7,207 nucleotides of DNA from Nonomuraea sp. (GTDB lineage Bacteria > Actinomycetota > Actinomycetes > Streptosporangiales > Streptosporangiaceae): positions 1-7,207 of the forward strand of contig JABFVJ010000375.1 in the NCBI GenBank assembly GCA_013362835.1, read 5' to 3'. The translations under genes and the position numbers were made by a program. This document shows positions 1-6,535 of this stretch, one piece after another (the stretch's first letter is position 1; the number at the start of each line of letters is the position of its first letter). The notes under the pieces are model-generated. The model was given only the letters and a program-made list of their open reading frames with translations, did not search any database and was not told where the DNA came from.

Positions 1-43
1 AAAAGCCCTGCGCCCCGGAGAAGCCACGCGCATCGGAGAAGCC
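1..43 (-). repeat. 18-nt tandem repeat inside the permease gene
   Basis: On the plus strand the pentamer AAGCC recurs at 3, 21 and 39, exactly 18 nt apart. The longer core CGGAGAAGCC is identical at 16-25 and 34-43. Read on the minus strand each unit is GGCTTCTCCGRNGCG-like and encodes G-F-S-(D/G)-A-(R/Q), so the repeat is in frame and could expand or contract without a frameshift. It continues past the window edge. It sits where the EAA coupling loop of the permease is expected. Confidence 0.7.
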
Positions 44-604
44 CTGCGGGACGGAGCCGGCGCGCAGGGCGGGCAGGAACGCCATGACCGCCAGCGCGCA
101 CACCACCCCGAACGTGCCGGCCGCGACGATCAGCCGGAGCGTTCCAGGCGCGGTCGCGGGATCGCGCAGCCCTTCGGCCAGCCCCGCCAGACCCGGCGCG
201 TCCGGCGCCAGCCCGCGCATCCAGGCCGCCGCCACCCCCACCGGCGAGAACGTGACGATCGCCAGCGACAGCACGATCCGCCCGGCCCTCCGCGGCCACG
301 TGCCCGCCCGGTCGAGCGCCACCGCCAGCAGCGGCGCCACCACCACGGCCACCAGCAACGGCATCGCGACCAGCGACAGCGTGAACCACGCCGCCCGCCA
401 GAACTCGCCGTCGCCCAGCAGCCTGCCGTAGTTGGCGAACCCCACGTACGTGCTCTCGCGCAGGACGCCGCCCCTCTGCAGGCTGAGCCAGATCGTCTGG
501 GCCGTGGGCAGCACGAGCGAGATCAGCGTGCCGAACAGCGCGGGCACGGCCAGCAGCCAGCCGAGCGCCGGAGAGGGGGCCTGTGGAGGGGTGGGGGAAG
601 TCAC
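1..604 (-). CDS. Sugar-type ABC transporter permease, 5' part (3' end outside window)
   Basis: Inner-membrane permease subunit of a binding-protein-dependent importer of the MalF/UgpA type, inferred from layout; the substrate cannot be told. Translated from the GTG at 604 it gives 201 residues. A short Pro-rich N-terminus is followed by a membrane segment at about 15-40, the family-typical periplasmic stretch with VGFANYGRLL (54-63) and FWRAAWFTLSLVAM (68-81), a second hydrophobic segment at 75-97, a third around 108-128 and a fourth around 157-178. In relatives a cytoplasmic 'LR-x-VP-x-E-x-x-EAA-x-x-DGA' loop follows, which docks the ATPase. Here the text reads LRAGSVPQ and then a hexapeptide repeat GFSDAR-GFSGAQ-GF up to the window edge. 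The start was chosen for an AGGG about 9 nt upstream and the typical short N-terminus; an in-frame GTG at 697 has no Shine-Dalgarno. The gene follows the yebC hairpin, so it is probably its own unit. The family is fairly sure; integrity of the C-terminus is unknown. Confidence 0.72.
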   Translation of the reverse strand, partial: MTSPTPPQAPSPALGWLLAVPALFGTLISLVLPTAQTIWLSLQRGGVLRESTYVGFANYGRLLGDGEFWRAAWFTLSLVAMPLLVAVVVAPLLAVALDRAGTWPRRAGRIVLSLAIVTFSPVGVAAAWMRGLAPDAPGLAGLAEGLRDPATAPGTLRLIVAAGTFGVVCALAVMAFLPALRAGSVPQGFSDARGFSGAQGF

Positions 605-628
605 GTCGCCCGACCCTACGCTGCCCCG

Positions 629-716
629 TCCCTTCTCGCACCCGAAGAAAGCCCCGGAACCCGCCCGCGCCGAAGAAAGCCCCGGAGCTCTTCTCACGCC
701 CGGAGGAAGCCCCGGA
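629..716. repeat. Three tandem ~30-bp units in the permease upstream region
   Basis: Three contiguous units lie at 629-658 (30 bp), 659-686 (28 bp) and 687-716 (30 bp). On the minus strand each begins TCCGGGGCTTYCTYCGG. The 17-bp heads of the first two are identical. The outer two units agree at 24 of 30 positions, including a shared GAGAAG near the end, and most differences are C/T. The core GGGCTTYYTYCGG resembles the GGCTTCTCCGG core of the in-frame repeat at 1-43. The array lies in the 180-bp gap between yebC and the permease, 25 bp upstream of the permease GTG. Apart from this array and the hairpin at 744-772, I see nothing else in the gap and no convincing -10/-35 pair. Confidence 0.65.
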
Positions 717-743
717 GCACCGCACGAGGGCGGGCACGCATGA

Positions 744-772
744 GTAAGGGCCCGGCGTGGCCGAGCCCTTAC
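744..772 (-). terminator. Strong hairpin after yebC (intrinsic-type terminator without U tract)
   Basis: The arms GTAAGGGC (744-751) and GCCCTTAC (765-772) pair perfectly. Inside them CGGC (753-756) pairs with GCCG (760-763) around a GTG loop, with one C/A mismatch between the two blocks, so about 12 of 13 positions pair. It begins 12 nt past the yebC stop codon. There is no T-run on either side, as is common for actinomycete terminators. An outer pair, CGCACGA (721-727) and TCGTGCG (774-780), could close a larger structure. It most likely ends the pdxT-yebC transcript. Confidence 0.7.
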
Positions 773-784
773 GTCGTGCGACTG

Positions 785-1534
785 CTAGTCCAGCGCCGCC
801 AGCACGTCGTCCGGCACGTCGAAGTTGGCGAAGACGTTCTGGACGTCGTCGCTGTCCTCCAGCGCGTCGATGAGGCGGAACACCTTCTTGGCGCCCTCCT
901 CGTCGAGCGGCACGCTCATCGTCGGCAGGAAGCTCGACTCGGCCGAGTCGTAGTCGATGCCGGCCTCCTGCAGCGCCTTGCGGACCGGGACCAGGTCGCC
1001 GGCCTCGGAGACGACCTCGAAGGAGTCGCCCATGTCGTTGACCTCTTCGGCCCCGGCGTCGAGCACGGCCATCAGGACGGTGTCCTCGTCGAGCCCGTTC
1101 TTGGGGACGATGACGACGCCCTTGCGGTTGAACATGTACGACACCGAGCCGGGGTCGGCCAGCGAGCCGCCGTTGCGGGTCAGGGCGACGCGGACCTCGG
1201 AGGCGGCGCGGTTGCGGTTGTCGGTGAGGCACTCGATGAGCACCGCGACGCCGCCGGGCGCGTAGCCCTCGTACGTGATCGTCTGCCAGTCGGCGCCGCC
1301 GGCCTCCAGGCCGCCGCCGCGCTTGCGCGCCCGCTCGATGTTGTCGTTGGGCACGGAGTTCTTCTTGGCCTTGAAGATGGCGTCGAAGAGGGTGGGGTTG
1401 GCGTCCGGGTCAGGGCCACCGGTCCGGGCCGCCACCTCGATGTTCTTGATGAGCTTCGCGAACAGCTTGCCGCGCTTGGCGTCGAGCGCGGCCTTCTTGT
1501 GCTTCGTCGTCGCCCATTTGGAGTGGCCGGACAT
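785..1534 (-). CDS. yebC: YebC/PmpR/TACO1-family protein
   Basis: Member of the YebC family, cytoplasmic proteins long annotated as transcriptional regulators; the mitochondrial relative TACO1 and some bacterial members act in translation. The 249 residues match the usual family length (240-250). It opens with the hallmark [14 protein letters not shown] (1-14), followed by the basic [17 protein letters not shown] stretch, the [13 protein letters not shown] motif (61-73), [15 protein letters not shown] (87-101) and the [19 protein letters not shown] segment (117-135). The ATG has GGGAG 9 nt upstream, lying inside the last codons of pdxT; pdxT's stop is only 3 nt before this start, so the two are surely cotranscribed and probably translationally coupled. 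pdxT-yebC adjacency is standard in actinobacteria. The ruvC-ruvA-ruvB genes that often follow are absent; a hairpin and an unrelated permease come next. Identification is very secure; the molecular role in this organism is not known. Confidence 0.96.
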   Translation of the reverse strand: MSGHSKWATTKHKKAALDAKRGKLFAKLIKNIEVAARTGGPDPDANPTLFDAIFKAKKNSVPNDNIERARKRGGGLEAGGADWQTITYEGYAPGGVAVLIECLTDNRNRAASEVRVALTRNGGSLADPGSVSYMFNRKGVVIVPKNGLDEDTVLMAVLDAGAEEVNDMGDSFEVVSEAGDLVPVRKALQEAGIDYDSAESSFLPTMSVPLDEEGAKKVFRLIDALEDSDDVQNVFANFDVPDDVLAALD

Positions 1535-1537
1535 TAC

Positions 1538-2116
1538 CTAGAGCTCCCTCACCATGTCTACGAAGTAACGGTGCACGCGCGTGTCCCCGGTCAGCTCGGG
1601 GTGGAACGACGTCGCGAGCAGCGGACCTTGACGGACCGCGACGATCCTATCCCCAGGCTCGGCCGTGCCCAGCACCTGGACGTCATCGCCGACCGATTCG
1701 ACCCAGGGAGCGCGGATGAATACAGCGTGTACGCGATCGCCCGCGAAGTCCAGGTCCGCCTCGAACGAGTCGACCTGACGGCCGAAGGCGTTGCGCCTGA
1801 CCACCATGTCGATGCCGCCGATGGTCTGCTGGCCTTCGACGCCGTCCTCGATGCGGTCGGCCAGCATGATCATGCCGGCGCACGAGCCGTAGGCGGGCAG
1901 GCCCTCCTTGATGCGCATCCGCAGCGGCTGCAGCATGTCGAACGTCTCGGCGAGCTTCCACATGGTGGTCGACTCGCCACCGGGGATCACCAGGCCGTCG
2001 ACCGCGTCGAGCTCGGCCGGCCGGCGTACGGCGACGGCCGACGCTCCTGCCTCCTGGAGCATGCGCGCATGCTCGCGCACGTCTCCCTGGAGAGCGAGTA
2101 CACCGATCGTGGGCAC
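1538..2116 (-). CDS. pdxT: PLP synthase glutaminase subunit PdxT
   Basis: Class I glutamine amidotransferase that hydrolyses glutamine and channels ammonia to PdxS for de novo pyridoxal 5'-phosphate synthesis in the cytoplasm. At 192 residues it has the usual family length. The N-terminus is [15 protein letters not shown] (2-16), followed by the oxyanion-loop motif VIPGGEST (43-50), the nucleophile elbow YGSCAGMI (76-83, Cys79), [13 protein letters not shown] (107-119, the PdxS-contacting region in homologues) and [13 protein letters not shown] (170-182), which supplies His172 and Glu174 of the triad. All catalytic residues are present. The GTG at 2116 was chosen because AAGGA lies 5 nt upstream and the protein then begins exactly as in homologues; the same frame stays open far upstream, but that part is shadow sequence over the neighbouring EEP gene. 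Its partner pdxS is about 4.5 kb upstream rather than adjacent. It starts 62 nt after the EEP stop, so it may be read from upstream promoters or from one of its own in that gap. Confidence 0.97.
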   Translation of the reverse strand: MPTIGVLALQGDVREHARMLQEAGASAVAVRRPAELDAVDGLVIPGGESTTMWKLAETFDMLQPLRMRIKEGLPAYGSCAGMIMLADRIEDGVEGQQTIGGIDMVVRRNAFGRQVDSFEADLDFAGDRVHAVFIRAPWVESVGDDVQVLGTAEPGDRIVAVRQGPLLATSFHPELTGDTRVHRYFVDMVREL

Positions 2117-2159
2117 AACGATCCTTCCGTCCGGGTGCGGGTTCCGACAATTCAACACC

Positions 2160-2177
2160 AAGATGGCCGGGCATCTT
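2160..2177 (-). other. Small hairpin between EEP gene and pdxT
   Basis: AAGATG (2160-2165) and CATCTT (2172-2177) form a 6-bp stem with a 6-nt GC loop, starting 1 nt after the EEP stop codon. There is no T-run. It could be a weak attenuator or an RNA processing/stability element, or chance. The remainder of the 62-nt gap holds the pdxT Shine-Dalgarno and no promoter I can defend. Confidence 0.3.
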
Positions 2178-2178
2178 C

Positions 2179-3030
2179 CTACCAGAGCACTTTGGCGTAA
2201 ACGGGGTCGTGGTCGGAGAGGCGGACGCGCGCGACGTGGCACCGTCGTACGACGGCGTCCTTGGGGACGAACAGGTAGTCGAGCTTCCTGGTCTCGCGGG
2301 TGGGCCGCCCGGTGCGCCGCGCGCCGCGCTGGTCGCACTCCCGGTACGCCTGGTAGACGGGGGCGACGGCGCGGCGTCCTGCGGCGCTGCCGCGGCCGCT
2401 GTCGGGCGGGGACACGTTGAGGTCGCCGCCGAGGACGCTCCGATACCCGGGCTTGACCGCGATGTCGAGAAATTTCAGGATCTGTCGTGTCCGGTAGGGC
2501 GCGCCGGGCTGCCAGTCGTCGTAGTCCGCGCCCGAGGACAGGTGGGTGCCGCACGCGTGCACCCGCAACGCCGGGATCGTCGCGCAGAGGACCGCCCGCG
2601 TGGCCGAGCGCGGGGGCGCGGGCAGCGGGTGGACCTGGAAGGAGGCCGCGCCGCCGGCCACCGCGACCGCGATGCTCTGCGCGCCGCGCGGGCGGCCCAG
2701 GCGGTCGGGGTGGCAGGAGTAGGGGCCGCCGTCGTCCCTCCCGAGCCCCCAGGAGCCGACCGTCCAGGGGCGTCCCGTCTTCTGTTCGAGGCGCAGCTCC
2801 AGCAGGGCGGCCGTGCTCGTGCAGAACTCCTGGAGGAAGATCACGTCCGGCTTCACCGGCTGGTCGCGCGCCCGCTCGGCGACGTTCTCGGCGAGTTCGA
2901 GGTCGGTCGCGCGGTAGAGGCGGCAGGCCGCGTTGGTGCCCGCGCAGACGTTCCAGGTCATCACCGACAGTTCCGTACGGACCGCCGGGGCGACCACGAG
3001 CGCGGCGGCCAGGAGGACGTGTCCCACCAT
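2179..3030 (-). CDS. Secreted endonuclease/exonuclease/phosphatase (EEP) family protein
   Basis: Metal-dependent phosphoesterase of the DNase I-like fold; the substrate could be nucleic acid, a phospholipid or another phosphoester. The 283 residues carry the motifs in order: MTWNVCAG (24-31, Asn27), DVIFLQEF (62-69, Glu68), ACGTHLS (159-165, His163), LGGDLNVSP (200-208, Asp203 and Asn205), KLDYLFV (249-255, Asp251) and LSDHDPV (271-277, catalytic-type Asp273/His274). All expected active-site residues are present. A hydrophobic N-terminus ([16 protein letters not shown]) looks like a Sec signal, with possible cleavage around 15-18 and no lipobox. Eight cysteines, unusual for a cytoplasmic actinomycete protein, fit disulfides outside the cell. 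The ATG lies 23 nt after the MFS stop; only a weak GGA precedes it, so a GTG one codon later is also possible. It is probably cotranscribed with marR and the MFS gene. Fold assignment is secure; substrate unknown. Confidence 0.88.
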   Translation of the reverse strand: MVGHVLLAAALVVAPAVRTELSVMTWNVCAGTNAACRLYRATDLELAENVAERARDQPVKPDVIFLQEFCTSTAALLELRLEQKTGRPWTVGSWGLGRDDGGPYSCHPDRLGRPRGAQSIAVAVAGGAASFQVHPLPAPPRSATRAVLCATIPALRVHACGTHLSSGADYDDWQPGAPYRTRQILKFLDIAVKPGYRSVLGGDLNVSPPDSGRGSAAGRRAVAPVYQAYRECDQRGARRTGRPTRETRKLDYLFVPKDAVVRRCHVARVRLSDHDPVYAKVLW

Positions 3031-3053
3031 GGACGATCATCCAACCACATGGG

Positions 3054-4250
3054 TCAGGCGGTGGCCTGGACGGCGTCCACGCGGGACAGGGCGCTCAGGT
3101 GGTGGCGCCTGGCGTACAGGAAGGCCATGCCGACCACGCAGCAGGCGGCGCCGACGACGTACGGCACCCCGATGCCGATCTCCTCCCCCAGCTTGGTCGC
3201 GATGAACGGGGCGAGCGCGCCGCCCATCCACCGGACGAAGTTGTACCCGGCCGAGGCGACGGGCCTCGGCGCGTCGGAGACCTCCATGGCCGACTCGGTG
3301 AAGACGGTGTTGTTCAGCCCGATCGGGATGCCGGACAGGATCGTGAAGACGATGATCCCGGCGTGCGCCCCGGCGACGCCCGACACGGCGATGCCGAGCT
3401 GGAAGAGCGCGAGCAGGCCGAGGGCGAGGTGCAGCACGTTCACCGAGCCGATCCGGCGCTGCAGCGGCGGCGCGCCGAACACCGAGGCCAGCGCCACGCA
3501 GACGCCCCAGCCGAAGAAGACCGCGCCGATGCCGTACGGCGACATGTGCAGGATGAACGGCGTGAAGGCGAGGACGGTGAAGAACGCGAAGTTGTAGAAC
3601 AGCGCCGTGAAGGCCGTGGTCGACAGGCCGCCGTGGGCCAGGGCCCTGATGGGCGCGCTGAGCTTGGTCTTGACGGCCGGCCTTGGCCCGGACTTGAGCA
3701 GGGTGACGATCAGCACGAATCCGACGGCCATGAGCGTGGCGGTGCCGAAGAAGGGCGCGCGCCAGTTCCAGTCGCCGAGCAGCGCGCCGGCCAGGGGGCC
3801 CGCGGAGATGCCGAGGCCGAGCGCGGCCTCGTACAGGATGATGGCCGACTCCGCGCCGCCGCTGGCCGCGCCGACGATGACGGCGAGCGCGGTGGCCACG
3901 AACAGCGCGTTGCCGAGACCCCAGCCGGCGCGGAAGCCGACGAGCTCGGCGACGCTGCCGGAGGTGCCGGCGAGCGCGGCGAACACGATGACCAGCGCGA
4001 GCCCGACGAGCAGCGTGCGCTTGCCGCCGATGCGGCTGGAGACCCAGCCGGTGATCAGCATGGCCACGGCGGTGACCAGGAAGTAGCTGGTGAACAGCAG
4101 GGACACCTGGCTGGGCGTGGCGTGCAGGCCCTGGGCGATGGAGGGCAGGATGGGGTCGACGAGGCCGATGCCCATGAAGGCCACGACCGCGGCGAACGCG
4201 GTGGCCCAGACGGACATCGGCTGGCGCAGGATTCCGCCGCCGGTTTGCAT
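3054..4250 (-). CDS. MFS transporter, DHA1-type drug/metabolite exporter
   Basis: Proton-coupled major facilitator with about twelve membrane segments across 398 residues, normal for the 12-TM drug:H+ antiporter group. [13 protein letters not shown] (27-39) in helix 1 has the acidic residue and proline seen in this group. Motif A is [16 protein letters not shown] (68-83), between helices 2 and 3. Motif B is [10 protein letters not shown] (106-115) with Arg107. The antiporter motif C is [12 protein letters not shown] (144-155) in helix 5. The long charged stretch at about 186-206 is the central cytoplasmic loop. An excellent AAGGAG sits 4 nt before the ATG and overlaps the marR stop codon, indicating translational coupling. 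The MarR partner implies ligand-induced expression, so export of a toxic or signalling small molecule is the best inference; the substrate cannot be read from sequence. Confidence 0.93.
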   Translation of the reverse strand: MQTGGGILRQPMSVWATAFAAVVAFMGIGLVDPILPSIAQGLHATPSQVSLLFTSYFLVTAVAMLITGWVSSRIGGKRTLLVGLALVIVFAALAGTSGSVAELVGFRAGWGLGNALFVATALAVIVGAASGGAESAIILYEAALGLGISAGPLAGALLGDWNWRAPFFGTATLMAVGFVLIVTLLKSGPRPAVKTKLSAPIRALAHGGLSTTAFTALFYNFAFFTVLAFTPFILHMSPYGIGAVFFGWGVCVALASVFGAPPLQRRIGSVNVLHLALGLLALFQLGIAVSGVAGAHAGIIVFTILSGIPIGLNNTVFTESAMEVSDAPRPVASAGYNFVRWMGGALAPFIATKLGEEIGIGVPYVVGAACCVVGMAFLYARRHHLSALSRVDAVQATA

Positions 4251-4254
4251 GCTG

Positions 4255-4261
4255 CTCCTTA
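4255..4261 (-). promoter_or_regulatory. Ribosome binding site fused to the marR stop codon
   Basis: On the minus strand the text reads TAAGGAGCAGCATG. The marR stop TAA supplies the first two bases of AAGGAG, which then lies 4 nt before the exporter's ATG. Ribosomes finishing marR would release on the exporter's Shine-Dalgarno, tying regulator and exporter synthesis together. Confidence 0.85.
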
Positions 4262-4687
4262 CTGAGAGTCGGCGCCGAGCTTGGCGAGGACGGGCAGGGC
4301 GGCCGCGAGCACGGCGCGTTCTTCGCCGGTGAGCGCGGCCAGGTCCTGGGAGAGGCGGGCGATCCTGGTCCGGCGCACGGCGCGCAGCCGGTCGCGGCCC
4401 TCGCCGGTGAGCTCGACCGTCCTGACGCGGGCGTCGGCCGGGTCGGAGCCGCGGGCCACCAGGCCGGCGTACTCCAGGCGGTTGATCTGCACGGTCATCG
4501 TCGGCAGCTGCACGGCGTGCTCCTCGGCGAGCTCGGTCATGCGGCGCGGGCCGTGTTCGAGCGAGCCGAGCACGGCGTACTGCTGGCTGGTGACGGGCTG
4601 GCCGGCGCTGGAGCGCCGCAGCAGCAGGACGAGGTGCCGCAGCACCTTGGAGACCTGCTCGGCCAATTGGGTGGGATCGTCCCTCAT
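4259..4687 (-). CDS. MarR-family transcriptional regulator
   Basis: Winged helix-turn-helix repressor, 142 residues, the usual MarR length. The dimerising N-terminal helix (about 5-27) is followed by TSQQYAVLGSLEHGPRRMTELAEEHAV (33-59), the recognition helix LPTMTVQINRLEYAGLVAR (61-79), and the wing SDPADARVRTVELTGEG (81-97) with the family's conserved D-x-R. A C-terminal helix pair (about 98-138) completes the dimer interface. There are no cysteines, so OhrR-like thiol sensing is unlikely; a small aromatic ligand is more typical. The ATG at 4687 is preceded by operator-like repeats ending one base away and by no Shine-Dalgarno, suggesting a leaderless or very short-leader mRNA. An in-frame ATG at 4741 lies inside the phoD terminator and is rejected. 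It probably autoregulates and represses the coupled MFS exporter. Confidence 0.92.
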   Translation of the reverse strand: MRDDPTQLAEQVSKVLRHLVLLLRRSSAGQPVTSQQYAVLGSLEHGPRRMTELAEEHAVQLPTMTVQINRLEYAGLVARGSDPADARVRTVELTGEGRDRLRAVRRTRIARLSQDLAALTGEERAVLAAALPVLAKLGADSQ

Positions 4688-4688
4688 A

Positions 4689-4716
4689 CTTAGCCCAACT
4701 AACTTAGCCTGACTAA
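4689..4716 (-). promoter_or_regulatory. Tandem MarR operator at the marR start
   Basis: Two adjacent 14-bp units lie at 4689-4702 and 4703-4716. On the minus strand each contains a palindrome TTAG-N5-CTAA (TTAGTTGGGCTAA and TTAGTCAGGCTAA). The units differ at only two positions and end one base before the marR ATG. The AT-rich palindromes stand out sharply from the GC-rich surroundings and fit the TTAG/CTAA half-sites known for several MarR proteins. A TAAGTT (4701-4706) spanning the junction could be the -10 element, so bound MarR would block RNA polymerase directly. No good -35 was found. Confidence 0.75.
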
Positions 4717-4728
4717 TATTCCGGCCGG

Positions 4729-4760
4729 AAAAAGGCGGCACTCCGCGCGGAAGTGCCGCC
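4729..4760 (-). terminator. Intrinsic terminator of phoD
   Basis: Read on the minus strand, GGCGGCACT (4760-4752) pairs perfectly with AGTGCCGCC (4742-4734). The stem can be extended by CCGC/GCGG after one bulged base. It is followed at once by five T residues (4733-4729). It begins 9 nt after the phoD stop codon. This is the clearest Rho-independent terminator in the window, and it separates phoD from marR. Confidence 0.92.
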
Positions 4761-4769
4761 TGACCCGGG

Positions 4770-6452
4770 CTAAGGACGCTCGGTCTCCAGACGTACGGTG
4801 TCCTCCACCGTCACCTGCCTGCGGGGGGAGATCGTAGGGTCCATCGGCCTCAGATACGTCTGCCGCACCCCCGGCACCCGGTCCTCCACCACGAACGTGG
4901 CCCGCGTGTACGCCTCGGCCCCCGGCTCGTGCACCTGCGGCACGACCTTGAAGTCGGCCGTCATCAGCTCCCGCTCGATCTTCGTCAGCACGTATCCGCG
5001 CTGGTTGTTGTAGAACTTCAGATGCGGGTTGATCGCCAGGTACGGGTGCGTGGCCGGGTCGGAGTCGGCGCCGTCGCCGCCGGTGCTGATCGAGGTGGCC
5101 ACCAGCTCGGAGCCCACGCTGGGCCCGGTCGGGTCGTCGTAGTCGAGCTTGAGGTCGCTGGCCCAGTGGGCGTGCACGTCGCCGGTCAGCACCACCGCGT
5201 TGCGCACCCCGGCGTCCACCCAGCCCCGCGTGATGCGCTGCCGGGAGGCGACGTAGCCGTCCCAGGCGTCCATCGAGGTGATCTTGGCGGGGCCGGCGTT
5301 GTTGTCGCGCTGGGCGAAGAACACCTGCTGGCCCAGGATGTCCCACTGGGCGCGCGAGTGGTGGAAGCCGTCGATCAGCCACGCCTCCTGCTCGGCCCCG
5401 GTGATCGAGCGCGCCGGGTCGACGGCGGCCGGGCAGTCGCGGTAGCCGTCGCCGCAGCCCTGGTCGTCGCGGTACTGGCGGGTGTCCATCATGTGGAACG
5501 TGGCGAGGGCGCCCCACCGGATGCGCCGGTAGAGCTGCATGTCGACGCCGCGCGGGATCGAGGTGCGGCGCAGCGGCATGTTCTCGTAGTAGGCGCGGAA
5601 GGCGGCGGCGCGGCGGGCCGGGAAGTCCGGCTGCGGCACCTCGGGCTTCTCGGGCACCTCGCCGGCCCAGTTGTTGTCCAGCTCGTGGTCGTCCCAGACG
5701 ACCAGCCAGGGCGCGGCGGCGTGCGCGGCCTGCAGGTCGGGGTCGGCCTTGTACTGGGCGTGACGCTGGCGGTAGTTGGCCAGGGTCTCGGTCTCGGGGC
5801 CCTCGTGGTCGCGGATGTTGCCGCCGGGGATCGTGTAGGTGTCCTTGGTGTACTCGTACTGGTAGTCGCCGAGGTGCAGGATCAGGTCGGGGTGCTCCTC
5901 GGCCAGCCTCCGGTAGGAGGTGAAGTAGCCGTGCTCGTACTGGGCGCAGGAGACGAAGGCCATCGACAGCGCGCCGCCGTAGGACAGGGGGTGGGGGGCG
6001 GTGCGGGCGCGTCCCATGGGCGAGACGTACGGGCCGACGCGGAAGCGGTACCAGTACTCCCGGTCCGAGCTCAGCCGGTCGACCTCGACGTGCACGCTGT
6101 GCCCCCACTCCGGCGCGGCGACGGCCACCCCTGAGCGTACGACGCGGCGCCCGCGCTCGTCGGCGTAGACCTGCCACCGCACCGGGAACGGGCGCCGCGG
6201 CATGCCGCCGGCCCCGTCCTCCGCGAGCGGCGACGGGGCCAGCCTGGTCCACAGCACGAAACCCTCGTGGTCGGGGTCGCCGCAGGCCACGCCGAGCGTG
6301 AAGGGGTCGGTCGACAGGCCGCGCGAGGCGAGCGCCTGGGCGGTCTCGGCGGCGGGTTCCGGCTCGGCGTTCGCGGCCGTGGCGGGGATCGCCGCGGCGG
6401 CGCCCGCCGCGATCCCGGTGACGAGGAAATGCCGGCGGTTCAGCTTGGACAC
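4770..6452 (-). CDS. phoD: Tat-exported alkaline phosphatase/phosphodiesterase PhoD
   Basis: Secreted phosphomonoesterase/phosphodiesterase that frees phosphate from organic esters outside the membrane; PhoD enzymes use a Ca/Fe centre related to purple acid phosphatases. It has 560 residues, normal length. The twin-arginine signal is NRRHFLVTG (5-13), followed by an Ala-rich core and probable cleavage after ANA (29). The N-terminal beta domain runs from DPFTLGVACGDPDHEGFVLWTRLAP (49-73) to about 155. The catalytic domain shows FVSCAQYEHGYF (166-177, Cys169), LHLGDYQYEY (192-201, Asp196 and Tyr199), VWDDHELDNNW (252-262) and LTGDVHAHWASD (422-433, Asp425, His427, His429), which match the metal ligands of the family. 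The GTG at 6452 was chosen for GAGGAG 6 nt upstream and because it puts the RR motif at residues 6-7; longer in-frame starts would bury the signal. It is bounded by a terminator and a candidate PHO box, so it is a single-gene unit probably induced by phosphate starvation. Confidence 0.95.
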   Translation of the reverse strand: MSKLNRRHFLVTGIAAGAAAAIPATAANAEPEPAAETAQALASRGLSTDPFTLGVACGDPDHEGFVLWTRLAPSPLAEDGAGGMPRRPFPVRWQVYADERGRRVVRSGVAVAAPEWGHSVHVEVDRLSSDREYWYRFRVGPYVSPMGRARTAPHPLSYGGALSMAFVSCAQYEHGYFTSYRRLAEEHPDLILHLGDYQYEYTKDTYTIPGGNIRDHEGPETETLANYRQRHAQYKADPDLQAAHAAAPWLVVWDDHELDNNWAGEVPEKPEVPQPDFPARRAAAFRAYYENMPLRRTSIPRGVDMQLYRRIRWGALATFHMMDTRQYRDDQGCGDGYRDCPAAVDPARSITGAEQEAWLIDGFHHSRAQWDILGQQVFFAQRDNNAGPAKITSMDAWDGYVASRQRITRGWVDAGVRNAVVLTGDVHAHWASDLKLDYDDPTGPSVGSELVATSISTGGDGADSDPATHPYLAINPHLKFYNNQRGYVLTKIERELMTADFKVVPQVHEPGAEAYTRATFVVEDRVPGVRQTYLRPMDPTISPRRQVTVEDTVRLETERP

Positions 6453-6502
6453 GATGCGCTCCTCAGGACGATCAAGGTGAGGGACGCCCGTAGCCTGACT
6501 CA

Positions 6503-6535
6503 GGATCATGACAACCCGGTGAACCCGGGCCAACG
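6503..6535 (-). promoter_or_regulatory. Candidate PHO box (PhoP site) upstream of phoD
   Basis: On the minus strand GTTCACC (6524-6518) matches exactly the conserved 7-bp core of the 11-bp direct-repeat unit bound by Streptomyces PhoP. Its unit is GTTCACCGGGT (6524-6514). The flanking 11-mers are weaker: CGTTGGCCCGG upstream (GTTGGCC matches 5 of 7, one base out of register) and TGTCATGATCC downstream (TCA conserved). It lies about 65 nt before the phoD start, a natural promoter position. TTGTCA followed 16 nt later by TACGGG is a possible but weak -35/-10 pair. A perfect 11-bp palindrome CCTGAGTCAGG (6494-6504) adjoins it. Confidence 0.5.

Noticed and set aside
605..784. A possible small CRISPR-like array in the tandem repeats at 629-716
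   Set aside because: The units are contiguous with no unique spacers of regular size, and no cas genes are present.
740..2200. Long plus-strand open frame (486 codons) opposite yebC and pdxT
   Set aside because: It is the mirror of two highly conserved genes; the protein has low-complexity His/Val/Asp/Arg composition and no recognisable domain. The same holds for the plus-strand frames at 2209-3597, 2487-4265 and 4929-6134.
1538..3040. A 500-codon open frame that includes pdxT with a long N-terminal extension
   Set aside because: The upstream 308 codons are Arg/Pro/Gly-rich shadow sequence antiparallel in character to real proteins and overlap the EEP gene in another frame; PdxT homologues begin at the GTG at 2116, which has its own Shine-Dalgarno.
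4688..4741. An 18-residue N-terminal extension of MarR from an ATG at 4741
   Set aside because: That ATG lies within the phoD terminator stem and the extension would translate the operators; the family length fits the ATG at 4687.
6453..6533. A 27-residue extension of PhoD from 6533
   Set aside because: It would place the twin-arginine motif at about residue 33 and run through the candidate PHO box; the GTG at 6452 has a good GAGGAG.
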